Assembly (NCBI GenBank): GCA_002436065.1
Contig: DIXP01000021.1
Span: forward strand, 161,007 to 225,006
Length of the DNA: 64,000 bases
Direction of reading: 5' to 3'
DNA from: Chloroflexi bacterium UBA6077
Lineage (GTDB): Bacteria > Chloroflexota > UBA6077
Shown here: positions 17,339-26,231 of the stretch, in pieces
Position numbering within the stretch: the stretch's first letter is position 1
How the letters are laid out: each line of letters begins with the position of its first letter
Made by a program: the position numbers and the translations under genes
Notes under the pieces: generated by a model
What the model saw: the letters and a program-made list of their open reading frames with translations, nothing else
Database searches by the model: none
Told to the model about the DNA's origin: nothing

Positions 17339-18406
17339 ATGCCAAGTCCGCTCTCGGAAGTGCTGGCGAAATACAACGCCCGGCTGCTCGATGATTATCC
17401 GGTGCTCCCCGTCTTTCCTGGGGACGAACTGGAGGAAAGCGAGGTGGCACCCGAAGAGGGAGAGGTGGAGCGGGACTATGAACTGCCCTTGGACCGCTGG
17501 GGAGCCATCCCTTCCCGAGAGGGTGGTGGACACCTTCCCACCCGCTACATCGACGGAACCATCGTCGCCCGTACCGTTGGTGCCCTCACGGATCCCCAGG
17601 GCCGTCAGCGGCCGATGCTCCTCGCCGTTATCGGAGCTGCGGCCCTCGAACTGGACTCATCCGTCCTCACCCGACGCGAGATGGACTTCGAGGTGGAGAC
17701 ACTCCTCGCCATGATAACCAAGGGACTGAAGGACTCGGACCTCCACCAGATGACGTTGGGGCTGGAGGATCTCGGGCTCCGCTTCCTGCAGCTACCCGCC
17801 CGGACGCTCTCCACCGACTTCGAACTCGCCCGTGCGCACACTTTTGATGGTGCACGGGAGGAGATGCTCCAGGCAGAAAGACGGCTCATGCTTGCCGGCT
17901 TGGACCAGCCGACGCTCGTCGACGGAGTGCTGGAGGACAGGTTGGGCGACCTCGACTCGTGGGATGTGCCCATAGTCGGCGTGGTGAAAAGGCTCCTTAG
18001 AATCCGGCACCACCTCCATCAGGCGGGCATCAACCTGGTCTACACCCTGAGGCCCGGAGAGCGAACCCCTGCCATAGTCCTCCAGACCAAGCCCAAGCCC
18101 TACATGTTCAAACCAGTCGTCAGCTGGTTTCTCAGGCTCAGCGGCGAAGGGCACATCGCTCCCAGCTGGGGAGTCGTTCGGGTTGCCATACCCCAGGAAT
18201 ACTTCGAGGGGACGCTGGGCAAGAGCTTCGAGGCCATTAACGAGATCTCGGGCTGGCTCTATACGCTGCGGTGCCGCGACCGATCCTACGCCCGGATGCC
18301 CGTGTCGCTGGAGCCCATCGTCAGGGTTGAGGAGCATCTCCAGGCCCTCCGCCCCAGCCTTGATGCCGCCGTTGGCCATTTTGCCGCAGCTGCCGAGCTT
18401 AGATAG
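17339..18406 (+). CDS. NurA-domain nuclease
   Basis: The product is 355 residues. ATG 17339 is chosen because it follows GGAGGG at ideal spacing; an earlier TTG would lie inside that site. The NurA pattern is visible. YIDGT with Asp72 gives the first catalytic acid of the DG(S/T) motif. RREMDFEVETL and a central helical region follow, and the C-terminal half contains strands and helices typical of NurA (VVRVAIPQEYF, then the last catalytic segment). NurA is a 5'-3' exonuclease and single-strand endonuclease that forms a ring with HerA to resect DNA ends with Mre11-Rad50, mainly in archaea and some bacteria. The next gene, a HerA-like ATPase, starts 9 bases downstream. Confidence 0.75.
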   Translation: MPSPLSEVLAKYNARLLDDYPVLPVFPGDELEESEVAPEEGEVERDYELPLDRWGAIPSREGGGHLPTRYIDGTIVARTVGALTDPQGRQRPMLLAVIGAAALELDSSVLTRREMDFEVETLLAMITKGLKDSDLHQMTLGLEDLGLRFLQLPARTLSTDFELARAHTFDGAREEMLQAERRLMLAGLDQPTLVDGVLEDRLGDLDSWDVPIVGVVKRLLRIRHHLHQAGINLVYTLRPGERTPAIVLQTKPKPYMFKPVVSWFLRLSGEGHIAPSWGVVRVAIPQEYFEGTLGKSFEAINEISGWLYTLRCRDRSYARMPVSLEPIVRVEEHLQALRPSLDAAVGHFAAAAELR

Positions 18407-18415
18407 GGGGTGCTA

Positions 18416-20197
18416 ATGATCTCAACCAGCCAGGAAATCCCGGGCAAGTCCGCCATTGTGCTTCGAGGTGACCCGTCCGTCATTGGCAAGGTCGCATCTC
18501 CTCAGGGGAGCGAGTCCACCTCCGAGGAGTTCACCTTCTGGGTCCCGGAAGGGACGATTGTGGAAAAGACCCAGATTGTACGAGCTGTCTCGGACTACTG
18601 CGGGCAGATTATCTCCTTCCACGCCATCGTGGACGAGGTGCACCGCCGAAGCCGAAGGCGCGACGTGCTGGAGGAAGCCGACCGTTATGGCAGCGACGTT
18701 GGGACCCGCATTCCACTTGACAGCCAGGGGATCACCTACGCCACGGCCAAGATCCTGGCCTCGGTCCCCGCGGTCATGGCTCCCCCGCGGGAGGAGAGTC
18801 CTGTGTACCTGGCGAGCGCGTCGGAAGCGCAGCTGGCCTACGGAGTGGAGCGGATGGCCCATCCTCTCTCGATAGGACTGCTGAAAAACGGGGGATCGGC
18901 CTACGCTGGATCTGCCTACATCGATCTGGACTACCTTCTCGGGGCCAACGGAGCACACCTGAACGTGAACGGCGTCTCGGGGGTAGCGACGAAATCCAGC
19001 TTCCTCCTCTGCGTTCTCTACAGCTTGCTCGCTCATTGCCGGAGGATCCAGCAGGAGACGCCGTCCGCACCGGACAGGCCGATGGTGGTTCCCGTAATCC
19101 TGAACGTCAAGTCGACGGATCTGTTCTGGCTCGACCGATGGAACCGGCGATACCTGCCCGAAGAAGAGGCAGGTGTCTGGGACGAGATGGGCCTTGGTCG
19201 TCCCGAGCCTTTTGGGCACGCCCGCTTCCTGGCCCCGGAGCAAGGAGCGGCGCGTGCCCCAGTGCCCATCGGCCGGCCGGTCGAGTCCTACAGCTGGAGC
19301 CTTGCCGACATTGTCGAGAGAGGTCTCTTCGCATACCTCTTCGGCGAGGAGGACAGGGACGATGAGAACTTCCTGGGCCTGCTCCAGGATATCGAGGCCT
19401 TTGTTACGGAGGAGACGCACAACGCAGGGCGTGGCGGACGGTCTCTCAAGTCCAGTGCCCCATCCACCTTCGAAAAGCTCCTGGAGTGGGTACGGCGCGA
19501 GGCGGGCGCCGAGGATCGGACTCGCGCCCTCCAGAACCACCACACTGGCACCTGGCGGAAGTTCTACCGACGCCTGCGCAGAGTGGTCCACGAAGGCGAG
19601 GGTGTGCTCGTACGCCACCTGGAGAGCGGGAAACCCCTGGATGTCACCGCCGACGGTACCAGGGACCCCATCGTCATCGATCTCCAATCGATTCGCGACC
19701 TGGCTCTGCAGAGATTCGTGGTGGCCGCTCTCTTCGCGCAGGTGAGCGAGACGAGAACCGGAACGGATGCCGTGCCGAACCTCACCTACCTAATAGTCCT
19801 GGACGAGCTCAATCGCTTCGCGCCGAAGGGAGCTAGCGACGCCATCACCCGCCTGATCGAGAAGGTCGTCTCGGAGATGCGCAGCCAGGGCGTCATCCTC
19901 TTCGGGGCACAGCAACAGGCGAGCCAGGTGTCCCCCAGGGTGATCGAGAACTGCTCCATCAGGGTGCTGGGGAGGACCGGCTCCCTGGAACTCGACCAGC
20001 CTCTCTGGAGCTTTCTAGGAAGGGGGCCCAAAAGGAGAGCCGCGGCCCTTCAGCCCAACGAGAAGCTGGTGTATCAGGTGAATTTCCGAGAGCCAATGCA
20101 GGTCCGCATGCCCTACCCGTGCTGGGCCATGAGAAGAGACGACGCGAAGGCCCAGTCCACGGGGGGATTCGATAGCCGGGAGGAGTGGGAGGAATGA
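18416..20197 (+). CDS. HerA-like hexameric ATPase
   Basis: The product is 593 residues. ATG 18416 follows GGGGG at a good distance. The N-terminal HAS-barrel-like region (FTFWVPEGTIVEKTQIV) is followed by a P-loop at about 186-194 with the unusual sequence GVSGVATKS, in which a threonine stands where HerA proteins have the last glycine. Walker B is YLIVLDELNRFAP (Asp463, Glu464). A C-terminal segment with Gln-rich sensor (GAQQQASQV) and arginine-finger-like residues (IRVLGRTG) matches FtsK-HerA translocases. HerA pumps DNA into NurA during end processing. The gene is sandwiched between NurA and Mre11-like genes and overlaps the latter by four bases (ATGA). Confidence 0.75.
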   Translation: MISTSQEIPGKSAIVLRGDPSVIGKVASPQGSESTSEEFTFWVPEGTIVEKTQIVRAVSDYCGQIISFHAIVDEVHRRSRRRDVLEEADRYGSDVGTRIPLDSQGITYATAKILASVPAVMAPPREESPVYLASASEAQLAYGVERMAHPLSIGLLKNGGSAYAGSAYIDLDYLLGANGAHLNVNGVSGVATKSSFLLCVLYSLLAHCRRIQQETPSAPDRPMVVPVILNVKSTDLFWLDRWNRRYLPEEEAGVWDEMGLGRPEPFGHARFLAPEQGAARAPVPIGRPVESYSWSLADIVERGLFAYLFGEEDRDDENFLGLLQDIEAFVTEETHNAGRGGRSLKSSAPSTFEKLLEWVRREAGAEDRTRALQNHHTGTWRKFYRRLRRVVHEGEGVLVRHLESGKPLDVTADGTRDPIVIDLQSIRDLALQRFVVAALFAQVSETRTGTDAVPNLTYLIVLDELNRFAPKGASDAITRLIEKVVSEMRSQGVILFGAQQQASQVSPRVIENCSIRVLGRTGSLELDQPLWSFLGRGPKRRAAALQPNEKLVYQVNFREPMQVRMPYPCWAMRRDDAKAQSTGGFDSREEWEE

Positions 20198-21390
20198 GAC
20201 TTCTGCACACCGCTGACTGGCACCTCGGGGACCGGCTTGGGACGGTCGACCGGGCCCAGGACCAGATGAGATCCATCGAGGCGATACTAGCCCACTGCGA
20301 GGAGAACCGCGTCGACGTCCTGGTCGTGGCGGGGGATGTCTTCAACGACTATGCGACCGACAATCTCTCGGGGCTGATGAGGGAGTTCGCTCGTCGCCTC
20401 GCGCCGTGCTTTCGCAGGGGAATGCGCGTATTGCTCCTTTCGGGCAACCACGACAAGGAGCAGATGTTCCAGCTTCTGGAGATGGTCCAGACCTACTCGG
20501 GGCCGGAGGCGGCCAGACGCCTGTATTTCGTGGGCCGCCCGCGCATCTTAAGGTTGGAGGACCCTAGCACTGACTCTTTCGTCCAGTTTGCCCTGGCACC
20601 GTACCCGACCGTCCGCAGGTACATCGAGAACGACAGCCAGGTAAAGGGGCTGATGGCCGCGGAGCGACGGCAGCTCCTTGCCCGGGCATTCGCATCGAAG
20701 ATTGAGGAGGCCAGGGGCGAGGTCGACGCGGCCATTCCCTCTGTCCTGGTTTCTCACGTTTACGTTCGCGGCACCGAGACGAGCACGCTTTACAGGATGA
20801 ACGAGGAGGACGATATTCCAGTCGAGCCCTCAGACATCCCGACCTGGTCCTACGTCGCCCTCGGCCACATCCACAAGGCGCAGGAGATCGGCGCTAGAAG
20901 CACTGTGCGCTACTCTGGCAGCCCTGACCGGATGGACCTGGGGGAGCGCAACGACCAGAAGTCCTGCGTGATGGTAGATATCGGCAGGGGCAGCGTTGCC
21001 GACTCCATGGTTCTGCTGCCACTTCCTGTCACCCCAATGTACAGCATCAGGGTGAACCCGGGCGATGACATCGACCAAATGGCTTCCCTGTACCCCGATC
21101 ACGAGCGAGCCCTGGTGCATCTCGACGTCACATGGCGCCCTGGTGCGGACAATATCTCGGCCATGGTCGCTGAACTCCGGCGAATATTTCCCAGGCACTT
21201 CCGTCTCGACCAGCGGCCTCTCACCGAAGCATCGGTGGCCCGCCGGCTGGACTCCGATCCTCTGGACATGACGTCAACGGTTAGAGCTTACCTGGCGAGG
21301 AAACTGGAGCCGGGCAGCGGCCGAGACAGGATCTTTGCCCTGGCCGACGAACTGGTTGAAGAGGTGCGAAATGCTGCCCTTGCGGATTGA
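20194..21390 (+). CDS. Mre11/SbcD-type DNA exonuclease
   Basis: The product is 398 residues. The phosphoesterase motifs are complete: ADWHLGD (residues 6-12), VVAGDVFND, LLSGNHDKE, VSHVYVRG and ALGHIHKAQ. These supply the two-metal site of Mre11/SbcD nucleases, which process double-strand ends and hairpins with Rad50/SbcC. ATG 20194 overlaps the HerA stop (ATGA) and is preceded by GGGAGG, so it is preferred over a GTG three codons upstream. The C-terminal cap domain is present. Its stop overlaps the Rad50-like start by 20 bases, indicating a coupled Mre11-Rad50 pair. Confidence 0.9.
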   Translation: MRLLHTADWHLGDRLGTVDRAQDQMRSIEAILAHCEENRVDVLVVAGDVFNDYATDNLSGLMREFARRLAPCFRRGMRVLLLSGNHDKEQMFQLLEMVQTYSGPEAARRLYFVGRPRILRLEDPSTDSFVQFALAPYPTVRRYIENDSQVKGLMAAERRQLLARAFASKIEEARGEVDAAIPSVLVSHVYVRGTETSTLYRMNEEDDIPVEPSDIPTWSYVALGHIHKAQEIGARSTVRYSGSPDRMDLGERNDQKSCVMVDIGRGSVADSMVLLPLPVTPMYSIRVNPGDDIDQMASLYPDHERALVHLDVTWRPGADNISAMVAELRRIFPRHFRLDQRPLTEASVARRLDSDPLDMTSTVRAYLARKLEPGSGRDRIFALADELVEEVRNAALAD

Positions 21391-24300
21391 GCTTGAAGGG
21401 TTCCTCTGCTATCGGGACAAGACGGTCCTCGACTTCCGCGGGGAGACCCTCTGGCCCATCACGGGCCCCAACGCCGCGGGCAAGTCGGCCATCTTCGATG
21501 CGATGACCTATGTACTATATGGTGAACACAGGGGCGGCCGGATCCACGAGGAACGGCTTATGAGCCATCGCGGCGACTTCACCCGCGCCGCCCTCGATTT
21601 CAGAGCCGGGGAGCATGCCTATCGGGTGGAGCGCACCATGTCCAGGCGCCCTTCCCGGGGCCGAAGGCTCCTCGCGAGGCCGACGAAGACCTGGGGGGCC
21701 TGGAGCATCGATCCGGAGGAGTGCGGCGAGGGAATCCCGATCCCCAATACGAGCAGCCAAGCGGAACTGGAAGCGTGGGTAGAGAAGACGGTAGGACTTA
21801 CCTACAGGACCTTTACCAGTTCGGTACTCCTGCAGCAGGGAAACACCGACCGCTTCACCCTGGCGACACCCGGGCAGAGGAAGGACATCCTTCTTGAGTT
21901 GCTCGATCTAGATGTCTACAAGAAGCTGGAGGAAAGGGCCAGATTCCACCAGAGCAAGAAGAAGGATCGCCTGGACGAGCTTTCCGTAGAACCCGGGCGT
22001 TTCCAGGGCGTGAGCTGCGAGGCCCTGATCCAGGTAAACGGCGAGAGGCGAGAGGCCAAGCGGCTTCTAGCGGCGAGTAGGGCGGACTCGGAAAGGGCAC
22101 ACCTGGCCCGCGGCAATGCGACCCTCTTCGAGTCCCTTTCCCGAAGCCTCTTGGAGATCCAGGGGCGTCTTGCAAACGCACGAGAAGTCCTTCGTGATGA
22201 AGCCTCCATCACCGGCGAGCACGAGGAATACTGCCGGCTAGAGAGCTCGCTGCCCGTTCTGGAGCAAATGGTCGACTACCGGCGACGAGCGGCTCTTGCC
22301 CGGGCCGAGGCGGAGAGTCTGATGGGCCAGGCTGGAGCGGTTGATCTGGAAGAGCTTATTGCCGCGAAGAGCCAGGCGATTCTAGCGGAGGCGTCGGCTG
22401 CGCTCCTTCTTTCAGAGGCTCGGAGGGTCGCTCAACAGGCTCGGCAGGGGGCCGAGTCTCTTCGGCCGGCGGCGGAAGCCGGCAGGACTCTGCTGGGCCT
22501 TGCCAGGAACCGCGAGGAGGAAGGGGGACGGCTCGACGAGTACAGGGGTCGGCTCGCAGCCCACTATCAGGTACGTGCACGGTTCGATGAGTGTGAGCAG
22601 GCGGCAAGGATCCTGCCCGACCTCAACGTCCTCGCCGAGCAACGGGCGCTCGCCCGCACACTTTCCGAAGAGTCCACCACTCTCTCGGAACAAGCAACTG
22701 GACTTAACGAAGAGGGCGGGCAGCTCAAGGAGCGGGCCGGCGCCTTGAGAGCCGAGGAAAAGAAGGCGAGGGAAGAGTCCTCGCGGCTGGGACTCGTCCG
22801 GGCGGGACTGTTGGCGGACCATGCGCGTGCCGATGAGGAGCTTCGGATCAGGAGGGATGCGAGTACCGAGAGCACGTGCAGCCGCTGCGGACAGAGAATC
22901 GAGGCCGCCCAGATCCAGATGGAAATCGCCGACGCAGCGGCAAGGCTGGACGACCTGGCTAGACACATAGGGGAACTTGACGCGGCGATAGACGAGCTCT
23001 CCAGGAGCGCAGACGAGTCGGGGACCCTGGCCAAGGATGCTGAGGACCGGCTCGGCATCCTCGCTGGCAGCCTCGGACGGATAGAAAGACGGGTCGACCT
23101 GGACCAGCAGAAGCTAGATGCAGCCCGCGAGTTAATCCGCTCAGCCCTGGAAAGGTTGCCGGAGCCCTACACAAGCGCCGCTGCCGCGGACAGTTATCCC
23201 GGCCCAGACGATTTGTCTCGCACCGCGGCCCTGGCATCCGACCTCGGTCCGTCACGGAAGAGCAAGGAGCAGCTTGACCTTCTTCTTAGCCGTGTCGACC
23301 TCTTGGAGACTCAGCTGCAGGGTTGGACCCTCCAGGAAGAAGAGCTGAAGTCTCGGTTTCCTGGCGAGGATCTCACCGCGGCCGTGCCTCGCCATCAAGT
23401 GGCGCTTGTTAGGGCGGCCGACCTGGCTCGGGCCGAAGAAGATGCGGAACGCACGGCTACCGAGGTCTCGAAGGCGGCTAGGAGTGCGTGTGAGGTGGCG
23501 GAAGAGGCCAGTAGGGCAAAGCAAGAGCTCCTCGACCAGGCGGATGGAGCGACGAGGGACGCCCGCGAGCTGGAGAGCGCGGCCTCAGCTCTCACATCCA
23601 GCCTTGCCGCTTCCTGGCCGAACGCCGCGAGCGTAGGCGAGGGAGACCTAGAAGTCCTGAGGGAGCGGCTCGGCGAACTGTCCGAGTCCACCGGGCGCAA
23701 GGTCCGTCTTGAAGAGGCTCGGCGCGACCTTAGGGAGCAGCCTCAGGAGCTCGCTCGCCTGGAGGGGGAGATAGCGGCGATCCCCGAGGAAGACCGCGTA
23801 GCAGTGGACCAGGCCGAAGAACGCATGGCCGAGGCTGCTCTTAACGTGAGGACGTGGCAGCGAAGGTGGCAGGAGATGGACAACCAGGCGCGATCCCTTG
23901 CCAGCCGGTACGGGGAGCGGGTGAAGCTGAAGAGGGAGGAAGACCGGGTAACCAATCTGTACGAGGACTACAAGTACCTGGCCAAGGAATTCGGCAAGGA
24001 CGGCCTGCGATCCTGGCTGGTCGAGGGGGCGCAGGAGGCAATCGGGTACGCGGCGAACGATTTCCTCGCCAGGATCTCGGGCAGCACCCTGAGGCTGGAG
24101 ATGATTCAGACCGGAGACGAACTGGAGATTCTGGTGACCGACTTCTCTTCTGGACAGGAGCCCATCGACGTTCACTTCATGTCTGGCAGCCAGAAGTTCC
24201 GAACTTCGGTCGCCCTGGCTCTGGCAATCGGGCAGTACTCTGGAGGAGGATCCAGGCGAATTCGTTCTGTCATCGTCGACGAGGGGTTCGGGAGCCTGGA

Positions 24301-24472
24301 CACCCAGGGACGCCAGGACATGATAGATCAGTTGAGGGAGCTGAAGGGCGTGCTGGACCGAGTGATCTTCGTTTCTCATCAAGAGGAGCTCCATTCGGCC
24401 TTCCCGAACGGGTATCACATCGAGAAGGTGAATGGGAGCTCACGGGTAACCTTGCGGTCGGACGGCGCCTAG
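21371..24472 (+). CDS. Rad50/SbcC-type SMC-like ATPase
   Basis: The product is 1033 residues, starting at ATG 21371 inside the end of the nuclease gene. The N-terminal ATPase half has GPNAAGKS (32-39) and a Q-loop (SSVLLQQGN). Two long coiled coils flank a zinc hook CSRC (503-506). The C-terminal half has an ABC signature-like MSGSQKFR, Walker B VIVDEGFGSLD and the D-loop. Length and order fit Rad50/SbcC, which tethers and opens DNA ends for Mre11. It sits between the NurA/HerA/Mre11 genes and the Wadjet operon, which encodes a second SMC-like ATPase. Confidence 0.9.
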   Translation: MLPLRIELEGFLCYRDKTVLDFRGETLWPITGPNAAGKSAIFDAMTYVLYGEHRGGRIHEERLMSHRGDFTRAALDFRAGEHAYRVERTMSRRPSRGRRLLARPTKTWGAWSIDPEECGEGIPIPNTSSQAELEAWVEKTVGLTYRTFTSSVLLQQGNTDRFTLATPGQRKDILLELLDLDVYKKLEERARFHQSKKKDRLDELSVEPGRFQGVSCEALIQVNGERREAKRLLAASRADSERAHLARGNATLFESLSRSLLEIQGRLANAREVLRDEASITGEHEEYCRLESSLPVLEQMVDYRRRAALARAEAESLMGQAGAVDLEELIAAKSQAILAEASAALLLSEARRVAQQARQGAESLRPAAEAGRTLLGLARNREEEGGRLDEYRGRLAAHYQVRARFDECEQAARILPDLNVLAEQRALARTLSEESTTLSEQATGLNEEGGQLKERAGALRAEEKKAREESSRLGLVRAGLLADHARADEELRIRRDASTESTCSRCGQRIEAAQIQMEIADAAARLDDLARHIGELDAAIDELSRSADESGTLAKDAEDRLGILAGSLGRIERRVDLDQQKLDAARELIRSALERLPEPYTSAAAADSYPGPDDLSRTAALASDLGPSRKSKEQLDLLLSRVDLLETQLQGWTLQEEELKSRFPGEDLTAAVPRHQVALVRAADLARAEEDAERTATEVSKAARSACEVAEEASRAKQELLDQADGATRDARELESAASALTSSLAASWPNAASVGEGDLEVLRERLGELSESTGRKVRLEEARRDLREQPQELARLEGEIAAIPEEDRVAVDQAEERMAEAALNVRTWQRRWQEMDNQARSLASRYGERVKLKREEDRVTNLYEDYKYLAKEFGKDGLRSWLVEGAQEAIGYAANDFLARISGSTLRLEMIQTGDELEILVTDFSSGQEPIDVHFMSGSQKFRTSVALALAIGQYSGGGSRRIRSVIVDEGFGSLDTQGRQDMIDQLRELKGVLDRVIFVSHQEELHSAFPNGYHIEKVNGSSRVTLRSDGA

Positions 24473-24635
24473 ACGGATCGCCACCGCTTTCGGGCTAGAC
24501 TTTCTCGTGGGGTCGAAATCTCGTGGCCACGATGCCACGACTTGGAGAGTCAGCGCCTAATAATAGACTTGCTAACTCACGAACTCAGATCGTCCCAGGA
24601 AGCAACCTGGCGCTGACTCTTGGCGGGGGTATGGA
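24473..24635. promoter_or_regulatory. Inverted repeats between the rad50-like gene and jetA
   Basis: This 163-base spacer is the only real gap in the 17.3-33.2 kb series. It holds a 12-bp perfect palindrome TCGTGGCCACGA (24521-24532). It also holds a perfect 12-bp inverted repeat, AGAGTCAGCGCC (24546-24557) against 24609-24620, enclosing 51 bases. The second arm ends just before the ribosome site GCGGGGG of jetA. A separate promoter/operator for jetABCD or an attenuator would fit; there is no T-run for a terminator. Confidence 0.5.
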
Positions 24636-26231
24636 ATGTCTGGTGTGGAGAAGTCTTCGGCGGAGGGTTCTGCCACGCAGGGAAGGGTTCCTCTGCGAGG
24701 CAGGGAGGACGTGCGCCGGTTCTACCACTACCTCAGTCCAAGCCTCAAGATCGACACCGTGGATCGATACCAGGCGATCATGCGCGTCTTCCATGAGTTC
24801 CATGCCTTCCACTATCGGGACGAGCTCCGCCTTGAAGACGTATGGTCGCGGATCTACGGCGACTTCGACGATAGCTACACCCCCGAACAGTGCAGGGCGG
24901 ACCTCGCCGCCCTTGCCTCCGAGGAATACGGAAACCTCACGATTAACCTGGACGTGTTCCATGAACGCGAGAGCAGGGCCAGTCTTGCCGACCCTGTCCC
25001 CGCTTATGGGGCAAGGAAAGAGGCGCTGCGCATCGAGGAGACGTTCCTGGATATCGAGCAGAGCACCTGGTCCACGGGGGCTCTTAGTCGAACCGAGGTC
25101 GATCAACTCCTGGAGTCCCTCCTTCGAGTCGACGACATCCTGAAGGGCAAGGCGAAGGGCGTGCGTGAGGGTGAGCTAGCTGAGACCTGGCGCCTCGCCG
25201 CCCGACAATCGAGCCTGATCCAGCAAGACACCCGGGACTTCATGGGCAAGCTGGCGTCTTCCCGTCAGAAGATATCCGGAATCGACGTAGAGGGATACGA
25301 TGAACACAAGCGGCTTCTGGTCAACTACATAGAGAGCTACCTCGGCGTGATCGACAACGCTTGCGTGCGTATGGAAGAGCTCTTCACGGTCTGGAAGAAA
25401 CGCGGCTATTTCGAGCGTGTTCGCCTGGCCCTGATCGAATACGTATCCACCAACCTGCTCATGGGCCCGGATGAGGAGAAGCTCACTCAGCTCACCGACG
25501 AGACCATTGCAGCAGTCACCAACTGGGTATGGGGCCTGCGCTGGCTGGAATCCTTCCGCAGGACGGCCTCGCGAGAGGTTTCCATGCTCCTGGAGATCGC
25601 TCGGGCGATCTCGGCGACCGCCCGTATGGACAAGGGCTTTCTTGCGGAGCTAGAGGCTTTTGCCAAGAGTCTTCTCGCGATGAATGACCAGGAGAGCGCC
25701 GCCCAGGCCGTCTCGATTGCCCTTGGACAGGCGCCTCCTAGAGTGATCGCCGAGAGCCTCACCGCTTATGTCCCCGTCGATGCCGATCCGTGGGCGGGCG
25801 AGCCGCCGCGCCCCTTGGAGCTAAGAAGCCCGCGGCGGGGGAGCACGGGCAGCTCGGACGAGGGGCTTTCGGTCCAGGACGATGATGAGGCGCTTCTCGC
25901 CGACTTCGCTGCCGAGAAAGCCAGGAAGGCCCAGCGCCTGGCGAGAATTCGCCACGTGTTCGGGGACGGCGAGGTGCGGGAAGTGACGTCGACTCTGTTG
26001 CGCGACGACGACGACATCCTCGTCCTGGGGGAGATACTGAGCGCCTGCATGGAGAGCTCGAAACACCACGCGGATCAAGAAGACGGCGGCACGATCTGTC
26101 TCCTGAACCCCGATGAACAGCACATCGTCCACGTGAGCTCGGAGAACGGCAGCAACTGCTGGCTGCCGGCCTTCGCGTTCCAGCGCGTGCCAACCGTCGA
26201 CGCGGAGAGAGCAGATGCCGATAGGCTCTAG
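24636..26231 (+). CDS. jetA: Wadjet type III JetA (DUF2397/TIGR02677-like)
   Basis: The product is 531 residues. ATG 24636 follows GCGGGGG. The protein is largely helical. It carries an N-terminal winged-helix-like region (VDRYQAIMRVFHEF, then LEDVWSRIYGDF) and central helices with NLLMGPDEEKLTQLTDET, as in the kleisin-like JetA of Wadjet systems. Identification rests mainly on its place in the complete order JetA-JetB-JetC-JetD and on the unmistakable JetC and JetD. JetA is the kleisin that bridges the SMC heads in the condensin-like complex that detects and removes plasmid DNA. It overlaps jetB by 17 bases. Confidence 0.8.
   Translation: MSGVEKSSAEGSATQGRVPLRGREDVRRFYHYLSPSLKIDTVDRYQAIMRVFHEFHAFHYRDELRLEDVWSRIYGDFDDSYTPEQCRADLAALASEEYGNLTINLDVFHERESRASLADPVPAYGARKEALRIEETFLDIEQSTWSTGALSRTEVDQLLESLLRVDDILKGKAKGVREGELAETWRLAARQSSLIQQDTRDFMGKLASSRQKISGIDVEGYDEHKRLLVNYIESYLGVIDNACVRMEELFTVWKKRGYFERVRLALIEYVSTNLLMGPDEEKLTQLTDETIAAVTNWVWGLRWLESFRRTASREVSMLLEIARAISATARMDKGFLAELEAFAKSLLAMNDQESAAQAVSIALGQAPPRVIAESLTAYVPVDADPWAGEPPRPLELRSPRRGSTGSSDEGLSVQDDDEALLADFAAEKARKAQRLARIRHVFGDGEVREVTSTLLRDDDDILVLGEILSACMESSKHHADQEDGGTICLLNPDEQHIVHVSSENGSNCWLPAFAFQRVPTVDAERADADRL

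Noticed and set aside
18422..19687. 421-codon open frame antisense to the HerA-like gene
   Set aside because: It has no family-like sequence and lies wholly within a supported ATPase gene; it is a shadow frame.
24521..24532. Transcription terminator after the rad50-like gene
   Set aside because: The palindrome TCGTGGCCACGA is not followed by a T-run and is short; an operator-like role fits better.
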